A DNA stretch of 64,000 bases, from the NCBI GenBank assembly GCA_012728895.1, contig JAAYEG010000017.1, forward strand, positions 1 to 64,000, written 5' to 3'. The notes under the pieces were generated by a model, which was not told the origin of the DNA, did not search any database, and was given only the letters and a program-made list of their open reading frames with translations. This document shows, piece after piece, positions 49,484 through 58,426 of the stretch (positions are counted from its first letter, which is position 1; every line of letters begins with the position of its first letter). The position numbers and the translations under genes are program-made. This DNA is from Methanospirillum sp. Its GTDB lineage: Archaea > Halobacteriota > Methanomicrobia > Methanomicrobiales > Methanospirillaceae.

Positions 49484-50481
49484 ACGGGCTTGAGGCCCGC
49501 CTCTTCGACCATGAAGGTCGCCTCGCCCTCGGGCAGGTTCGGGCTGTCCACGAGACGGGCAATCCTCTTCCCGCCCTTCGACTTTCTCAGGTAGAGGCGG
49601 AACGTCGCCGTGTGGCCGACGATGTTGCCACCGATCGGCTTGGTCGGGTCGCCGAAGAAGACGCCGGGGTTCGACATCACCTGGTTCGTGACCAGCCCGA
49701 CCGCGTTGTTCTCGTCCACGAGCTTGAAGAGCTCGTGCATGTGCTTGTTCAGCTTCTGCTGCCGGGTCGCGAGCGTGCCGCGCCCCGCGTACTCGGCGCG
49801 GAAGTGAGCCGTGAGCGAGTCGATGATGAAAAGTCGGACCGGGAGGTCCGAGGACTTCAGCTCGACCGCCAGCTCCTTCGCCGAGTCGATCAGCAGCATC
49901 TGGTGGTCCGAGGTGTGGGCGCGTGCCACGTGGATGTTCGCCAGGAACTCCTCGGCCAACGGGGTCTCGTACTCGGGGTTGTCGGGGAACGAGAGCCCGT
50001 TCACCATCTGCTCGATCCGCTCGGGGCGGAACGTGTTCTCGGTATCGATATAGACCGCCGAGCCGGATAGGCCGCCCAGATCCTCGGGAAGCTGGACGTT
50101 CACGGCCATCTGGTGGACGATCTGCGATTTGCCCGATCCGAACTCGCCGTAGAGCTCGGTGATCGCCTGGGTCTCGACGCCGCCGCCGAGCAGGGCGTCG
50201 AACTCGGGTACGAAGGTCTTCAGCTTGCGGATCTGCCTGCGCTGCTCGAAGACGTCCCGGCCGGTCCGGAACCCGCCGATATCGGCGATCTCCCGGGCAG
50301 CCTTGATCATCTTCTTCGCGGTCGACTCGCCGATCTCGGCCGACTCGGCGAGGTCGGTCGGCGCCGCCGTCGCGATGCTCTCGATGGTCAGGAAGCCCGC
50401 CTCGCGGAGCTTGTCGGCCGTGGTCGGGCCGACGCCTGGCAGGTCCTCGATGTCCAGCGGTCGTGCGGGTGCTGCGGTCAT
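49480..50481 (-). CDS. radA: DNA repair and recombination protein RadA
   Basis: [84 protein letters not shown]. Confidence 0.97.
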   Translation of the reverse strand: MTAAPARPLDIEDLPGVGPTTADKLREAGFLTIESIATAAPTDLAESAEIGESTAKKMIKAAREIADIGGFRTGRDVFEQRRQIRKLKTFVPEFDALLGGGVETQAITELYGEFGSGKSQIVHQMAVNVQLPEDLGGLSGSAVYIDTENTFRPERIEQMVNGLSFPDNPEYETPLAEEFLANIHVARAHTSDHQMLLIDSAKELAVELKSSDLPVRLFIIDSLTAHFRAEYAGRGTLATRQQKLNKHMHELFKLVDENNAVGLVTNQVMSNPGVFFGDPTKPIGGNIVGHTATFRLYLRKSKGGKRIARLVDSPNLPEGEATFMVEEAGLKPV

Positions 50482-50611
50482 ATCCTATCTCCTACAGAAC
50501 GTTCGAGTTCTTCTCTCTGTGCCTGTCGACCGGGGTGACCGGTCGCTCTGCAACCATTAGATCGACCCGCACCTAAATAACCCGGACCGTCGCGGCGTGA
50601 AAGTGAACGGG

Positions 50612-51913
50612 CTACCCGTCTCCGGTCCACCTGCCCAGGGCCGCGAGCCGCTGCCGGACGGTCCCGGGATCGAGAGAGGCCGGCGCGATCGCCTCCGGCA
50701 GGAGCCGGTTGCCAAGGAGCCGGCCTTCCACCCTGAGCTCGTCGCCCATCCTGAATCCGTCCGCCTCGAGCAGGTAGCGGCGCACCCCACCGTCGATGAA
50801 GAGACCTGCGGGGGTCTCGAAGACCGTGCCCTCGATCGTGATGGCGACCTCCCCGGCGGCAGGGGTCACGACCGCCGCGGACCACCCTGCAGAGACCTCG
50901 AGATCCCCGTACCGCCCGGGCCGAGCGGCGCCCCCGTAGACCTCGACGAGGTCCCCGGGCGCAAGGGGCAGGAGCGCGTGCTCGCCCCAGAGAACGACCG
51001 GCGCCTCCCCGGAGCCGTCAACGAGCACGATGTTCCTGACGAACGACGGCTCGCCGGATCGCGCGACGAACTGGCGCGGGGGCTGGAGCGAGGAGACCGA
51101 GCCCCTGACCGAGACCGTCCCCTCGCCCTGCAGCGCGCCGAGCGGGGTTATCCGGACCTCGACAGCGCCCTCAATCGCCTCGACGGCCGACCCCTCGTCG
51201 ACCGAGTACTCCACCCGGTCCGACCGCCGTGTCTCCTGTGCGCCGGTGACCCGGACCGAGTCCCCCGGCCCGATCCCTTCGAGCAGGTCCGGCTGCCAGG
51301 CAACCAGCCGGAAGACGCCCTCCTCGTTCCCGACCAGGGCCTCGATCATCGAACCCGGTGTCCCGTCGCGGCGGCTGAAGGTCCGGGGCGGCCGGACCCT
51401 GAGAAACCGGACGGCGAGATCGACCGCCTGGTCATCGTGCCCGGCGACGGACCCGCCGGACGGGACGGGGCAATCGATCTCGCAGCCGGACTTCTGGAGG
51501 GCAAGGCCCGTCACTCCGCCCCGCTTCCGGGTAGAGGGGCGGGCGATCACCTCGAGGACCTCCCCGACCTCGATCTCCGAGACGGCGTCGGCTTTCTCGT
51601 CGAAGAGGGCCATTTCGACCCGCCCGGTCTCGTCGCCCAGGATGACGGTCGCGATCGTCCCCTCTTCTCCGTCGGCCCGGACGAAGGTCCGGGACGGCGA
51701 GACTCCGAGCACCCGGCCGAAGAAGCAGACCAGGCTCGCTCCGCCCGACAGGTCGCGGATCTTGCGGTGGGCCCTGCCCATGTCGCCCACCACGAGCATC
51801 GCTGCCGTCGGCTCGTCGACGAGCCCGCCGCAAGCCTCTATCTTCTCCTCGACGCGTTCGTTGAACTCGGACTCCGGGATCAGGTCGTCGACGAGGGCAT
51901 GGTGAAAACGCAT
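50612..51913 (-). CDS. single-stranded DNA-binding replication factor A (multi-OB-fold)
   Basis: MRFHHALVDDLIPESEFNERVEEKIEACGGLVDEPTAAMLVVGDMGRAHRKIRDLSGGASLVCFFGRVLGVSPSRTFVRADGEEGTIATVILGDETGRVEMALFDEKA; repeated OB-like segments. Confidence 0.88.
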   Translation of the reverse strand: MRFHHALVDDLIPESEFNERVEEKIEACGGLVDEPTAAMLVVGDMGRAHRKIRDLSGGASLVCFFGRVLGVSPSRTFVRADGEEGTIATVILGDETGRVEMALFDEKADAVSEIEVGEVLEVIARPSTRKRGGVTGLALQKSGCEIDCPVPSGGSVAGHDDQAVDLAVRFLRVRPPRTFSRRDGTPGSMIEALVGNEEGVFRLVAWQPDLLEGIGPGDSVRVTGAQETRRSDRVEYSVDEGSAVEAIEGAVEVRITPLGALQGEGTVSVRGSVSSLQPPRQFVARSGEPSFVRNIVLVDGSGEAPVVLWGEHALLPLAPGDLVEVYGGAARPGRYGDLEVSAGWSAAVVTPAAGEVAITIEGTVFETPAGLFIDGGVRRYLLEADGFRMGDELRVEGRLLGNRLLPEAIAPASLDPGTVRQRLAALGRWTGDG

Positions 51914-51920
51914 ACGGGGC

Positions 51921-53210
51921 TCAGAGCCAGGGCGGGGTCGCCTGCGCCAGGACCAGGTCCTCGAGCGTCTCGGCGCGGCGCATCGGGGCCCTGTCGTCCC
52001 CCCGCACCAGCACCTCGGCCCCGCGGGGCCGGGAGTTGTACTGCGAGGACATGGAGAAGCCGTAGGCGCCCGCGTCGAGGACCGCGACCAGGTCCCCCTC
52101 GCCGACATCGGGCAGGGGCCGGTCAGAGGCGAGGATGTCACCCGACTCGCAGATCGGACCCGCGACCGTGGCGGGGCCCACAGGGGTTGCATCGGCCCGG
52201 TTCGCGACCACGACCTCGTGGTACGCGTCGTACATCGCCGGGCGGATCAGGTGGTTGAACCCGGCGTCGACGTTGATGAACCGGCGGTGCGCAGCCTTGG
52301 TGGAGTTGACCCGGGTGAGCAGGACGGTCGAGTCTGCGACGATGGAGCGGCCCGGCTCCACCCAGAGGGCGGGATGGATCCCGAGCGCTTCAACGCCGGC
52401 CACGAAGACCGGCATCACCGCGTCAGCATACTCGCGCGGACTCGGGGCCGACTCGTCCCCGCGGCGGTAGGGTATGCCGAGCCCGCCGCCGAGATCGACG
52501 AACTCGAGCCGCGCCCCGAGGTCCGCGACCTCTCCCGCCAGCCGGATCATGACCCGCGCGGCCTCGACAAAGGGTTCGAGCGCGAGGATCTGGGACCCGA
52601 TGTGGCAGTGGAGCCCGACGGGCCGGACGTGCTCGCAGGCGAGCACCGCGGCGTACGCCTCCTTCACCTCGGCGTGGGGGATCCCGAACTTCGACGAGGC
52701 GAGCCCGGTCGCGATCTTCGGGTGGGTCGGGATCTCGAGGGCCGGGTTGACGCGGAACGCGACCTCGGTTGTCTTCCCGAGCGTGCCGGCAACAGCGTCA
52801 AGCGCCCGGAGCTCGTCGAGCGAGTCGAGCGAGACCCTGACACCGTGCCCTGCCGCGAGGGCGAGGTCCTCCCTCGACTTCGAGGAGCCGTTGAAGAGGA
52901 GCCGATCCGGGTCCATCCCCGCCCGCAGGGCGAGCTCGAGCTCGCCGGGGGAGAAGACGTCGGCGCCGGCGCCCTCCGACGCGAGGACCCGGAGAAGGGC
53001 GAGGTTGCCGTTCGCCTTCGCCGCGTAGAGCACCCGGACCCGGTCGTAGTGGCCCTCGAGCGCCTCCCGGTATTCGCGGAAACGGGCCCTGACCCGCTCC
53101 TCGTCGGTCACGAAGAGCGGCGTGCCGAACTCCTCGGCGAGGGCGACCGTGTCGTGCTCGCCGATGAAGAGGTGACTGTCGCGGACCGAGAGGTGGGGTG
53201 GGAGGTTCAT
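51921..53210 (-). CDS. lysA: diaminopimelate decarboxylase
   Basis: VLYAAKANGNLALLRVLASEGAGADVFSPGELELAL...LHCHIGSQILALEPF...VDLGGGLGIPY...CESGDILASDRPL. Confidence 0.95.
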   Translation of the reverse strand: MNLPPHLSVRDSHLFIGEHDTVALAEEFGTPLFVTDEERVRARFREYREALEGHYDRVRVLYAAKANGNLALLRVLASEGAGADVFSPGELELALRAGMDPDRLLFNGSSKSREDLALAAGHGVRVSLDSLDELRALDAVAGTLGKTTEVAFRVNPALEIPTHPKIATGLASSKFGIPHAEVKEAYAAVLACEHVRPVGLHCHIGSQILALEPFVEAARVMIRLAGEVADLGARLEFVDLGGGLGIPYRRGDESAPSPREYADAVMPVFVAGVEALGIHPALWVEPGRSIVADSTVLLTRVNSTKAAHRRFINVDAGFNHLIRPAMYDAYHEVVVANRADATPVGPATVAGPICESGDILASDRPLPDVGEGDLVAVLDAGAYGFSMSSQYNSRPRGAEVLVRGDDRAPMRRAETLEDLVLAQATPPWL

Positions 53211-54352
53211 CGGAGCGCCTCCATCCTCGAGAGGGCCTCCCTGATCCTCTCGACCGGCCGCGTCAGGGCGAACCTGACGAAGCCCTCGCCGTGGGCCCCG
53301 AAGCCAACCCCGGGGGTGGCGACGATCGAGGCCTCGTCGAGAAGGCGGGCCGCGAAGGCCATGGAGTCCCCGACGGGGAGCCAGACGTAGAAGGTCGCCC
53401 TCGGGGCCGCGACATCGTACCCGAGAGACCGGAGCCCCCGCACGAGAACGTCGCGCCGCTCCTCGTAGACGCGGCAGGCGGCTGCAACGCAGTCCTGCGG
53501 CCCCGAGAGCGCCGCGACAGCAGCGCGCTGAACGGCGTCGAAGACCCCCGAGTCCACGTTGGTCTTGACCCGCCCGAGCCCCGCGAGCACCTCCGGGTTG
53601 CCGACAGCCATCCCGATCCGCCAGCCGGTCATGTTGTAGGTCTTGGAGAGGGAGTGCATCTCGACCCCGACCTCCGTGGCGCCGTCCGTCTCGAGGAACG
53701 AGGGGGCGCTGTACCCATCGTAGACGATCTCGGAATAGGCGTTGTCCGAGACCACAACCACGCCGTGCTCGCGGGCGAACGCCACGACCTCGTCGTAGAA
53801 CGAGCGGGGAGCGACGGCCGAAGTAGGGTTGTTCGGGTAGTTGATGAAGAGGAGCTTCGCCCGCTCGGCCACGGCAGCCGGCACGGCGTCGAGATCGGGG
53901 AGGAAGCCGTTCCCGGTCTCGAGCGGGAGCTCGTGGAGCTCCCCCTCGGCGAATAGGGTCGAGGTCCGGTAGACCGGGTAGCCCGGGCTCGGGGCGAGCA
54001 CCACGTCGCCGGGGTTGACGAAGGCCTCAGGGACGTGGGCGATCCCGTCCTTGGAACCCATCAGGGCGAGCACCTCCCGGGCCGGGTCGAGGTTAACGCC
54101 GAAGCGCCGGGAGTACCACCCGGCGACCGCTTCGCGAAACGCGTCCATGCCCGCGTAGGACGGGTAATGATGGTTAGCGGGGTCGCGGGCCGCGGCGCAC
54201 AGCGCCTCGACTACGTGGGGAGGGGTCGGCAGGTCGGGATCGCCGACACCGAGGTCGATGATATCCGCGCCGGACCGTTCCTTCTCGGCCTTCATCGCAT
54301 CGATCCGCGCGAAGAGGTACGGGGGGAGATTGCTGAGCCGGTCTGCGTACAT
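53207..54352 (-). CDS. dapL: LL-diaminopimelate aminotransferase-like PLP enzyme
   Basis: DIIDLGVGDPDLPTPPHVVEALCAAARDPANHHYPSYAGMDAFREAVAGWY...LFINYPNNPTSAVAPRSFYDEV...SLSKTYNMTGWRIGMAVGN. Confidence 0.88.
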   Translation of the reverse strand: MYADRLSNLPPYLFARIDAMKAEKERSGADIIDLGVGDPDLPTPPHVVEALCAAARDPANHHYPSYAGMDAFREAVAGWYSRRFGVNLDPAREVLALMGSKDGIAHVPEAFVNPGDVVLAPSPGYPVYRTSTLFAEGELHELPLETGNGFLPDLDAVPAAVAERAKLLFINYPNNPTSAVAPRSFYDEVVAFAREHGVVVVSDNAYSEIVYDGYSAPSFLETDGATEVGVEMHSLSKTYNMTGWRIGMAVGNPEVLAGLGRVKTNVDSGVFDAVQRAAVAALSGPQDCVAAACRVYEERRDVLVRGLRSLGYDVAAPRATFYVWLPVGDSMAFAARLLDEASIVATPGVGFGAHGEGFVRFALTRPVERIREALSRMEALR

Positions 54353-54400
54353 GCGCCTGAGATATTGACCCGAACCGGTCTTTAAACTGAGTACGGTGCC

Positions 54401-55195
54401 TCAGTACCCGGTTGCGTAGTACCAGCCGTCTTCCCGGACCAGCCTGACCGGCACGTCGAAGAGCCCGCCGATACCGGCGTCAGTCAGGATCGAGGCCTTC
54501 GGCCCGTCCGCGACGATCCTCCCCCCCCGCATCAGCACGACCCGGTCGCACTCGGGAACGATGTCGTGGAGTTGGTGGGTCACGACGATGACGGCCGTGC
54601 CGGAGCGGGCAACCTTCCGCAGGGTCTGGCGGAGAGTATGCAGGGCCGAGAGGTCGAGGCTGACCGTCGGCTCGTCGAGAAGAAGCGCAGCCGGTTCGTG
54701 GACAAGGGCGCGGGCGATCAACAGCCGGCGAGCCTCCCCCGAGGAGAGGGATGCCATCGGGCGGTCCAGGAGGTGCCCGACCCCGAGGAACCGTGCGACA
54801 CGCCCGGCCTCGTGTTCCATCTCGCCCGTCACGCGGTGGTTGAAGAGCCCGATGGAGGAGAAGAATCCCGAGATGACCACCTCGCGCCCCGGGACGTCTC
54901 CGTTGTACGCCTGCTGGAGGTCGTTCGAGACGACACCGATCGCGCTGCGGAGGTCGAAGACGTCCCAGGTTGACCGGCCGCGGCAGGTAAAGACGGTCCC
55001 CTCGTGCCGGACCGGGTAGAACTCGCGGAGCACGGTCCGGATCAGGGTCGACTTCCCGGCCCCGTTCGGCCCGAGGATGGCCAGGTGCTCGCCCTCGTCG
55101 AGCCGGAGGGAGACGGCGTCGAGGACAGTCCGGCCGTCGCGGACGACCGTGACGTCGCGAAACTCGAGCAGGGGCGGCCGGCCGGTCATCGCCAT
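54401..55195 (-). CDS. ABC transporter ATP-binding protein (no permease in view)
   Basis: LAILGPNGAGKSTLIRTVLREFYPV (Walker A), LSSGEARRLLIARALVHEPAALLLDEPTVSLDL (signature and Walker B). Confidence 0.93.
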   Translation of the reverse strand: MAMTGRPPLLEFRDVTVVRDGRTVLDAVSLRLDEGEHLAILGPNGAGKSTLIRTVLREFYPVRHEGTVFTCRGRSTWDVFDLRSAIGVVSNDLQQAYNGDVPGREVVISGFFSSIGLFNHRVTGEMEHEAGRVARFLGVGHLLDRPMASLSSGEARRLLIARALVHEPAALLLDEPTVSLDLSALHTLRQTLRKVARSGTAVIVVTHQLHDIVPECDRVVLMRGGRIVADGPKASILTDAGIGGLFDVPVRLVREDGWYYATGY

Positions 55196-55992
55196 GCCAG
55201 CGCGAGCGGCTTCCGCCCGGGGATGCGGGACGGCGCGAACCGCGGGTACCCGAACATCAGCGCGTGGACCGGCACGTGGCCGGCCGGCAGGGCGAGCGCC
55301 GACCTGAGGGGCTCCCAGCGGGCGGCCGCGATCATCAGAAAGCCGGCCCAGCAGGTCCCGAGGCCGTGGGCCGGGGCCACTGCGTCGACCCAGGTGAGGG
55401 CGATGACGCCGTCCACGAGGGCGGACGAGTCGGGGACGTGGGCCACGACCAGGTGGGGGGCGCCCAGGCAGACCGGGTCCCGACCCCCGTCCCACGCCAC
55501 GACCAGGGCTGCGAGCTGGGCCGTCGGCATCAGCGGGTTGTCGGACGCCGCCTCGTGCCGCATCCAGTCGACGGCGAGGCTGGCGAGGCGGCGCACCTCG
55601 GCCGGGTCGTGAATGACGAGCCAGGAGACGGGCTGCCTGTTGCCGGCCGACGGGGCGTACCGTGCCACGTCGAGGACCGCCTCGATCTTCTCGCGCGGGA
55701 CGGGGCGCTCCGCGTAGCGCCGGACCGACCGCCGCGACTTCAGATATCGGCCGATCGCGTTGGGCGAGAGGTCGCCTGTCTCGCCCCCCGCCCCGGTCCC
55801 GCCCCGGTGCACGAGAGCGCCCGTCGGGCAGAAGGCCTCGCAGTGGCCGCAGTCGATGCAGAGCGACTCCCGCTCCGGGACGGCAGCGGGTGCGTCGCCG
55901 GCGTCTTCGGCGGCGATGACGCCGACCGGGCAGACTGCGGCGCAGATGCCGCACCCGGTGCACTGCTCGGGGTCGATGCGGATGGTATCCAT
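55186..55992 (-). CDS. nitroreductase with N-terminal 2x[4Fe-4S] ferredoxin domain
   Basis: IDPEQCTGCGICAAVCPVGVI...CIDCGHCEAFCPTGAL then SRRSVRRYAERPVPREKIEAVLDVARYAPSAGNRQPVSWLVI. Confidence 0.93.
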   Translation of the reverse strand: MDTIRIDPEQCTGCGICAAVCPVGVIAAEDAGDAPAAVPERESLCIDCGHCEAFCPTGALVHRGGTGAGGETGDLSPNAIGRYLKSRRSVRRYAERPVPREKIEAVLDVARYAPSAGNRQPVSWLVIHDPAEVRRLASLAVDWMRHEAASDNPLMPTAQLAALVVAWDGGRDPVCLGAPHLVVAHVPDSSALVDGVIALTWVDAVAPAHGLGTCWAGFLMIAAARWEPLRSALALPAGHVPVHALMFGYPRFAPSRIPGRKPLALAWR

Positions 55993-56129
55993 GGTGATGC
56001 TGTTCCTCGCGGACTCGCTATGATGGTGGGGAGAACTCGCCGATAAATGGACCTGCCGCAGAACCGTGGGCGGAGGGGGCATCGGGGTCCCGGCATAAGC
56101 GTTATGCGTCGCCGGAGCGACGGACAGGC

Positions 56130-56603
56130 ATGGACGAGATCGTGCTGATCGAACGGTTCTTCGAGGACGACGCGGCTCAGTTCGGGCCGGCCCTCGCGGA
56201 CTCGCCCGAGGTCGACGCCGGGGCGACGGCGGAGGCCTCTGCCGACTGCTTTGTCGAGGCCGGGGCGTGGGGCGTCCACTGAAGAAAAAACGACGACGCG
56301 TTCCGGGAGCAGATCCCGCAGGGCTTCTCGTTCTACCGGGGGACTGGCGTCGGGTATCTGACTGTGGCCCCGCTCGCCCCGAGCCAGCTCGACGCACGCC
56401 ACTGGGGCGTGCGCGTGGGCTGGTCCGCGGGGAATGACACGGGGGAGCGGGCGGGAATCATCGGGTTCGAGGTGATCTATTTCGTGCAGATGACCGGCGC
56501 GGGCCCGAAGATCTCCGAGTCCATCACGGGCGACGAGGAGGGGGAGCTGCGCCGGCTCGGGCCGATCGGACGGCCGGATCAGGGAGAGCCGTCCGGGGGA
56601 TAG
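56130..56603 (+). pseudogene. NTF2/SnoaL-like small protein, copy 1, with in-frame TGA at codon 51
   Basis: MDEIVLIERFFEDDAAQFGPALADSPEVDAGATAEASADCFVEAGAWGVH*RKNDDAFREQIPQGFSFYRGTGVGYLTVAPLAPSQLDARHWGVRVGWSAGND...; same length and frame as copy 2 (60228-60701), which has Cys (TGC) at the stop position. Confidence 0.75.
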
Positions 56604-57040
56604 GCAACGTACCCAGCCTTGACGCCCGCCCGAAAGCCGGCCTTCGCGTAGACCCGGTGGACGCCCGGGTCCGCGCAGCCCGTGAGCAGCATCACCTTGT
56701 AGCAGTCCGCCTCCCAGGCGAGGGCGAGGACACGCCCGACCAGGGCGGTCGCGTACCCGCGGTTCCTCCGGTCCCGGCGGGTCACCACGTTCTCGACCAG
56801 GCCGAACGGCCGGGCGCCGCGCGAGAGGTTCGGAAGCACGTAGAGAACGCAGGACGAGACGGGCTCGCCGTCAGCCTCAGCGAGAAAGAGGTGGGCGCCG
56901 GGATGCTCGGAGAGCGCCCGCCCGGCGGCGGCGCGCGATGCAGGGTCGGCCGCCTCGTCGCCGTCGTGCAGGTCGCGGTAGAGCGCGTGGATTGCCGGGA
57001 GGTCGGACGGGGAGGCCTCGCGGACCGTCACGCCGGTCAT
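56579..57040 (-). CDS. GNAT-family N-acetyltransferase, copy 1
   Basis: MTGVTVREASPSDLPAIHALYRDLHDGDEAADPASRAAAGRALSEHPGAHLFLAEADGEPVSSCVLYVLPNLSRGARPFGLVENVVTRRDRRNRGYATALVG; closely matches 60677-61213. Confidence 0.88.
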   Translation of the reverse strand: MTGVTVREASPSDLPAIHALYRDLHDGDEAADPASRAAAGRALSEHPGAHLFLAEADGEPVSSCVLYVLPNLSRGARPFGLVENVVTRRDRRNRGYATALVGRVLALAWEADCYKVMLLTGCADPGVHRVYAKAGFRAGVKAGYVAYPPDGSP

Positions 57041-57735
57041 TGGTCCCCCTTCACGGCGTAGAAGGCCGCCTGGAGGTACGAGCACCAGAGCACCTCGACG
57101 GCCGCGAAGCCCGCCTCGCGGTAGAGCCGGAGGTGCTCCTCGAGCGTGATCGGGAAGTACTCGGCGTCGAGTCGGGCGAGCTGGGCCGCGATCTCGGCCG
57201 GGCTCCTGCCGGCCCGCTCCTGGAAGCGGGCCCAGCGCCGGAGGCCGAGTTCGAGCCCGGCAGGGGTCAGGGGGCGGACGTTCTCGGACGTGACGAAGAC
57301 GCCCCCGGGCGGGAGCCGCCCGAAGCAGGCGGCGACGGCGGCCCGCCGGCCGGCACGGTCGTGGTAGTGGTGGCACTGGACCGCTGTGACCACGTCGAAG
57401 GCGCCGGGAGGGAGATCTTCCGTTCTGCAGGGGGCGAGCACGGTCACGCGGGGGTCGGCGAGCCGCTCCCGGGCGACGGCGAGCATGGCCGGAGAGGGGT
57501 CGGCGACCGCGAACCGGGTCCTCGGGAACCGGGGCAGGGCGCGGGCCACCAGCGAGCCCGTGCCGCAGCCTGTGTCGAGCCAGGTCCGCGGGGGCTCCGG
57601 CAGGGCCTCGACGAACGAGAGCACCGTCTCGTGGATCAGGTCGTAGTGTGGGATGGTCCGGCGGACGTCGGCGTCGAACACGACGGCTGGGTGCGCCGTC
57701 GCGTTGTCGGGGGGCGGGGGCGGTGCGTCGGCCAT
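57037..57735 (-). CDS. class I SAM-dependent methyltransferase
   Basis: TWLDTGCGTGSLVARALPRFPRTRFAVADPSPAMLAVARERL...FDVVTAVQCHHYHDRAGRRAAVAACFGRLPPGGVFVTSEN; 4-nt overlap with downstream GNAT. Confidence 0.9.
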   Translation of the reverse strand: MADAPPPPPDNATAHPAVVFDADVRRTIPHYDLIHETVLSFVEALPEPPRTWLDTGCGTGSLVARALPRFPRTRFAVADPSPAMLAVARERLADPRVTVLAPCRTEDLPPGAFDVVTAVQCHHYHDRAGRRAAVAACFGRLPPGGVFVTSENVRPLTPAGLELGLRRWARFQERAGRSPAEIAAQLARLDAEYFPITLEEHLRLYREAGFAAVEVLWCSYLQAAFYAVKGDQ

Positions 57736-57832
57736 GGTCTCCGTACGATCTCGGTGGCGGAGAGGGATATGCCTGACCCGTCCGGGGCACCCCTTTATCC
57801 CGCGCCGCGCCCATCGCTCGGCCGGTGAGACA

Positions 57833-58345
57833 ATGCACGGACCAGTCGAACTCGGGATCGTGGAGATCGAGAAGCCCGACGAAGTGAACGTCATCCTCGG
57901 GCAGGCGCACTTCGTCAAGACCGTCGAGGACCTGTACGAGGCCGTGGCCGGATCGGTGCCCGACGCGCGGTTCGGGCTCGCCTTCTCCGAGGCGTCGGGC
58001 GACCGCCTCGTGCGGCTCGAGGGGACGGACGACGCGCTCAAGGCGCTCGCACGCGACACGGCGCTCGCGCTCGGCGCCGGCCACTCGTTCGTCATCTTCC
58101 TCCGGGACTGCTATCCGATCAACGTCCTGAACGCTGTCAAGGGGGTGCAGGAGGTCTGCTCGGTCTTCTGCGCGAGCGCGAACCGCGTCGGGGTCGTGGT
58201 TGCCGAGGCGGGCGGCGCCCGCGGGATCCTCGGCGTTATCGACGGGGAACCCCCGGTCGGCGTCGAAGGAGAGGAGGACGTGGCCCTGAGGACTGCCCTT
58301 CTCCGCCGGTTCGGGTACAAGCTGCCGGGCGGGCCCGGCGACTGA
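57833..58345 (+). CDS. adenosine-specific kinase family protein (DUF355-like)
   Basis: VEIEKPDEVNVILGQAHFVKTVEDLYEAVAGSVPDARFGLAFSEASGDRLVRLEGTDDAL...GHSFVIFLRDCYPINVLNAVKGVQEVCSVFCASANRVGVVVAE. Confidence 0.85.
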   Translation: MHGPVELGIVEIEKPDEVNVILGQAHFVKTVEDLYEAVAGSVPDARFGLAFSEASGDRLVRLEGTDDALKALARDTALALGAGHSFVIFLRDCYPINVLNAVKGVQEVCSVFCASANRVGVVVAEAGGARGILGVIDGEPPVGVEGEEDVALRTALLRRFGYKLPGGPGD

Positions 58346-58426
58346 TGCCGCGACCTTCCGCCTGGCTGGCGGCCAGGGGGGAAGATGCTATTACGTTGGA
58401 GTGCAGATGGCATATCGTCGAACGGA

